Below, piece by piece: positions 61,361 through 64,000 of a DNA stretch of 64,000 nt (position 1 is the first letter of the stretch; every line of letters starts with the position of its first letter). The notes below the pieces were generated by a model. It made no database searches. It was not told where the DNA came from and was given only the letters and a program-made list of their open reading frames with translations. A program made the translations under genes and the position numbers. The stretch is from the NCBI RefSeq assembly GCF_026410545.1, contig NZ_JAPMIT010000001.1, forward strand, positions 1,116,001 to 1,180,000. Reading direction: 5' to 3'. Source of the stretch: Microbacterium sp. STN6 (GTDB taxonomy: Bacteria; Actinomycetota; Actinomycetes; Actinomycetales; Microbacteriaceae).

Positions 61361-62590
61361 TTGGCTACTTCTGATCAGCAACCGTGGGGACGCGTCGACG
61401 AGACCGGAACCGTGTACGTGCGCGAGGGCGATGGCGAGCGCGTCGTCGGGCAGTACCCGGACGGCAGTGCCGAGGAGGCCCTCGCGTACTTCCAGCGCAA
61501 GTTCGCCGATCTCGCCGGGCAGGTGACCCTGCTCGAGCAGCGTGTGCGCCGTGGGGCTCCGGCGGCAGACATCGCTCGTGCCGTGGCGAAGCTGCAGGCG
61601 CAGGTGGTCGACGCGAACGCCGTGGGCGACCTCGCGTCGCTCGCCACGCGGCTCGGCGCGCTCGGCGGAACGGTCGAGGAGTTGACCGAGCAGCAGAGCG
61701 CCCAGGCGCAGGAGGCCCTGGCCGCGGCCGTGGCCGAGCGCACCGCCATCGTCGATGAGGCCGAGGCCCTCGCTGCTTCCGATCCCGCGCGCACGCAGTG
61801 GAAGCAGGCATCCGCCCAGCTCGACGCTCTCTTTGCGCGTTGGCAGACTCACCAACAGGACGGCCCGAGGCTGCCGAAGGGCGAGGCGAACGAGTTGTGG
61901 CGTCGATTCCGGGCGGCACGAAGCACGGTGGAGCACAACCGTAAGGCGTTCTTCGCCGAGCTCGACGCGCAGCACAAAGACGTGCGTTCGCGTAAGACGG
62001 CGCTCATCGAGAAGGCTGAGGCGCTCATCCCCCAGGGCGCGGATGCGGTTCCGGCGTACCGTCAGCTGCTCGATGACTGGAAGCAGGCCGGCCGCGCGGG
62101 CAAGCGCAACGATGACGCGCTGTGGGCGCGATTCAAGGCCGCGGGCGACGTGATCTACCAGGCGAAGTCGGCGGTCGACGCCAAAGAGAACGAGGAGTTC
62201 TCTGCCAATCTCGCCGAAAAGCTCGCGCTGCTCGACGAGGCCGAGCCGCTGCTTGGCGCGACGGATCGCGCCGCCGCGCGCGCCTCCCTCACCTCGATCC
62301 AGCGGCGCTGGGATGAGATCGGCAAGGTGCCGCGCGAGCAGGTGCGTGTGATCGAGGAGAGGTTGCGCCGCATCGAGACCGCCGTGCGCAAGCTTGAGGA
62401 CGAGCATTGGCAGCGCAACAATCCTGAGAAGCAGGCGCGCTCCGAGGGCCTCGCGAGCCAGCTGAACGACGCCATCGCGAAGCTCGAGTCTGAGCTCGAG
62501 CGGGCGCGTGCGACCGGTGATGCGGCGAAGATCGCCGAGGCGCAGGAGGCGCTCGACGCCCGCCGCCTCTGGCTTGACGCCCTGAAATGA
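61361..62590 (+). CDS. DUF349 coiled-coil protein
   Basis: A 409-residue highly charged, helical protein with repeated DUF349 units: segments such as [36 protein letters not shown] (in part) and [15 protein letters not shown] mark successive units. The family is thought of as ribosome or nucleic-acid associated, but its job is not settled. The start is TTG 61361 with AAGGTGAG five to six bases upstream. Place between a cyclophilin and Rel is conserved in actinobacteria from memory. Confidence 0.93.
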   Translation: MATSDQQPWGRVDETGTVYVREGDGERVVGQYPDGSAEEALAYFQRKFADLAGQVTLLEQRVRRGAPAADIARAVAKLQAQVVDANAVGDLASLATRLGALGGTVEELTEQQSAQAQEALAAAVAERTAIVDEAEALAASDPARTQWKQASAQLDALFARWQTHQQDGPRLPKGEANELWRRFRAARSTVEHNRKAFFAELDAQHKDVRSRKTALIEKAEALIPQGADAVPAYRQLLDDWKQAGRAGKRNDDALWARFKAAGDVIYQAKSAVDAKENEEFSANLAEKLALLDEAEPLLGATDRAAARASLTSIQRRWDEIGKVPREQVRVIEERLRRIETAVRKLEDEHWQRNNPEKQARSEGLASQLNDAIAKLESELERARATGDAAKIAEAQEALDARRLWLDALK

Positions 62591-62633
62591 CGAGACGGCG
62601 GTGACGGATGGCGACGCCGGTCGCCATTCACCA

Positions 62634-62668
62634 TCCACAGGCGCCGTCACACTCGAGCGCGTCCACAG
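62634..62668. repeat. Paired TCCACAG boxes upstream of the AbiEi-like gene
   Basis: Two direct copies of TCCACAG (62634-62640 and 62662-62668), 28 bases apart. With flanks the first reads TCATCCACA, one base from the DnaA box TTATCCACA. Both are in the 128-bp gap between the DUF349 gene and the next start. Confidence 0.55.
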
Positions 62669-62718
62669 ATTGCGCGAGCCGGCATCCGGGCGCCGCGGCC
62701 GGGATGCAGGCTGGAGAC

Positions 62719-63270
62719 ATGCCTCGCCTCATTCCGTGTGTTCTGACGGAGACTGACCTCCCGCTTGCCGAGCTGTGCGCGGCGCGGATGGACGGCGAGG
62801 TTTTCGCGATCGACGAGTGCTTCGCCGCGATCGACGAGGTCGAGCGGTCGGCGCTGCGCGCCGGTTCTCTCGCGAGCCTGATCCCCGCCCACGCGATCGC
62901 CGAGAGTGCGAGCGCGCTCTGGGTCTACGGCATCGACCGCCTTCCCCCGCCGCGACACACACTCTGCGTACCGATCAGTCGCCGGGCGCGGATCGCGCCA
63001 TCCGCGCGCTGGCACGTGAGCGAGCGCGTCATCCGCGAATCCGAGATCGAGCGGATCGGCGAGCTTCGCATCGTGACGCCGATGTTCGCCGCGCTCGACC
63101 TACTGCATCGCACGGATCGATTCGATGCGGCAGATGTGAGGCGCATCCGTTCTCTGATGCGCCTTGGCAGCTTCGGTGCGGCCGAGTGCCGTGCGCTCGT
63201 CGAGGCGCGCTCCAGCATCCCGGGCAGCAGGCTGGCGCGCAATCGTCTTGACTCGCTGCAGGCCGCCTAA
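62719..63270 (+). CDS. AbiEi-antitoxin-like protein, no partner seen
   Basis: About 183 residues from ATG 62719 (MPRLIPCVL). The C-terminal half resembles the AbiEi_4-type segment of type IV antitoxins: [19 protein letters not shown], followed by an Arg-rich helical tail. Partner nucleotidyltransferase (AbiEii) is not adjacent: DUF349 precedes and rel follows. The reading frame is open from 62608, but the extra 37 residues are low-complexity and include the TCCACAG boxes, so I count them as non-coding. GGAG is only two bases from the ATG, so start choice is uncertain. The 3' end overlaps the convergent rel by 4 bp. Role: an orphan regulator is possible. Confidence 0.72.
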   Translation: MPRLIPCVLTETDLPLAELCAARMDGEVFAIDECFAAIDEVERSALRAGSLASLIPAHAIAESASALWVYGIDRLPPPRHTLCVPISRRARIAPSARWHVSERVIRESEIERIGELRIVTPMFAALDLLHRTDRFDAADVRRIRSLMRLGSFGAAECRALVEARSSIPGSRLARNRLDSLQAA

Positions 63271-64000
63271 CCCGCGCTCACGCGGTAGACGTCGTAGACG
63301 GTGTCAATTCGGCGCACGGCGTTCAGCACGCGGTCGAGGTGCGTGGTGTCCCCCATCTCGAATACGAAGCGGCTGATCGCGAGCCGGTTGCTCGAGGTGT
63401 TCACGGTCGCCGAGAGGATATTGACGTGGTACTCCGAGAGAACGCGGGTGACGTCGGAGAGCAGACCGGCGCGGTCGAGCGCCTCGACCTGGATCTGCAC
63501 GAGGAACACGCTCTTCGAGCTCGGTGCCCACTCGACATCGATCATGCGCTCCGGTTCCTTCATGAGCGACTGCACGTTGTGGCAACTCGCCTGGTGCACC
63601 GAGACGCCGGAGCCGCGCGTGATGAATCCCACGATGGGGTCGCCGGGAACCGGTGTGCAGCACTTGGCGAGCTTGACGAGGATATCGGGCGCTCCACGAA
63701 CCAGGACGCCGGAGTCGCTGTTGCGCAGCGCCCGTGTGCGGCCCCGAGCAGAGACGGAGAGGTCGCTGTTCTCGTGTTCCGCCTCCGATTGCGCGGTCGC
63801 CAGTACCTTCTCGATCACGGACTGGGTCGACACGTGGCCCTCGCCGACCGCCGCGTACAGGGCGGAGACGTCGTCGTAGTGCAGCTGAGCGGCGACCTCG
63901 GCGAGCGAGTCCTGGTTCATGAGCTTCTGCAGGGGAAGGTTCTGCTTGCGCATGGCGCGGGCGATCGCATCCTTGCCCTGCTCGATCGCCTCGTCGCGGC
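63267..64000 (-). CDS. rel: Bifunctional (p)ppGpp synthetase/hydrolase, 3' part
   Basis: The C-terminal ~244 residues of a long Rel/SpoT protein; the frame is open through the right edge (ARDEAIEQGKDAIARAM leading in). Seen are the helical region, then the conserved Cys pair in KLAKCCTPVPGDPIVGFITRG (in part), the CHN zinc-type site HQASCHN, and a C-terminal ACT domain (VEALDRAGLLSDVTRVL) ending YDVYRVSAG. The catalytic hydrolase and synthetase domains are outside the window. It makes and degrades the stringent-response alarmone. Confidence 0.95.
   Translation of the reverse strand, partial: RDEAIEQGKDAIARAMRKQNLPLQKLMNQDSLAEVAAQLHYDDVSALYAAVGEGHVSTQSVIEKVLATAQSEAEHENSDLSVSARGRTRALRNSDSGVLVRGAPDILVKLAKCCTPVPGDPIVGFITRGSGVSVHQASCHNVQSLMKEPERMIDVEWAPSSKSVFLVQIQVEALDRAGLLSDVTRVLSEYHVNILSATVNTSSNRLAISRFVFEMGDTTHLDRVLNAVRRIDTVYDVYRVSAG

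Noticed and set aside
58916-62650. A single open frame of 1244 codons on the minus strand
   Set aside because: Only the last 467 codons are RarA. The upstream part is antisense to the cyclophilin and DUF349 genes on the plus strand, which have clear domains; the open frame is an effect of high GC content.

Overview
The window is a gene-dense, GC-rich, housekeeping stretch of an actinobacterial chromosome. Clues to the group are frequent GTG/TTG starts, many 1-8 bp stop/start overlaps, an ANTAR response regulator of the PdtaR type, a PriA that has lost its ATPase motifs, a mycobacterial-type PyrF, an HGxxPAAW small membrane protein in the trp cluster and a guanylate kinase fused to an actinobacterial IHF domain. 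Together these fit the Micrococcales, most likely Microbacteriaceae (inference from protein features only). I see no insertion sequence, prophage, CRISPR array or other sign of recent transfer, and no gene-free stretch longer than about 300 bp.

Layout. 1-3.6 kb: a hotdog thioesterase, the response regulator pdtaR, tRNA-Leu(CAA), a lipoprotein S1C protease, a conserved protein of unknown function and an SGNH hydrolase. 3.6-5.8 kb: an OatA-like membrane acyltransferase, convergent with the SGNH hydrolase. 6.0-13.7 kb: a minus-strand alpha-glucan/trehalose operon glgX-treY-treZ-maltokinase. 13.8-21.4 kb: gltB-gltD and pyk. 21.5-35.3 kb (read on the minus strand as priA-fmt-rsmB-rpe-hisE-hisG-hisF-hisI-trpE-membrane protein-HGxxPAAW-trpC-trpB-trpA-lgt): translation start, histidine and tryptophan synthesis in one run. 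35.3-47.7 kb: metK, coaBC, rpoZ, IHF-gmk fusion and the pyrimidine operon pyrR-pyrB-pyrC-membrane protein-carA-carB-pyrF. 47.8-58.7 kb: nusB, efp, the chorismate genes aroB-aroK-aroC-aroE, mltG, ruvX, alaS, two small membrane-associated proteins and rpsD. 58.9-64 kb: rarA, then on the plus strand a cyclophilin, a DUF349 protein and an AbiEi-like protein, then the 3' part of a Rel (p)ppGpp synthetase/hydrolase running off the edge.

How the parts fit. From rarA down to pyk nearly everything lies on the minus strand with small or negative spacing, so large parts are probably co-transcribed. Chorismate from the aro block feeds the trp block; carbamoyl phosphate from carAB feeds pyrB; glutamine/glutamate exchange by gltBD links nitrogen supply to carA, trpE and his synthesis. 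The order matches, from memory, the Streptomyces coelicolor SCO1472-SCO1513 neighbourhood, with pyrD and bldD absent here and the stand-alone IHF gene fused to gmk.

The most notable signals are: (i) a PyrR-binding RNA hairpin two bases upstream of the pyrR Shine-Dalgarno, predicting translational feedback control by UMP; (ii) the IHF-guanylate kinase fusion; (iii) a maltokinase-like gene wired to TreXYZ rather than TreS/GlgE; (iv) an orphan AbiEi-like gene preceded by paired TCCACAG boxes; (v) a perfect 13-bp hairpin in the rarA/cyclophilin divergent gap. I did not find a clearly undescribed multi-gene system.
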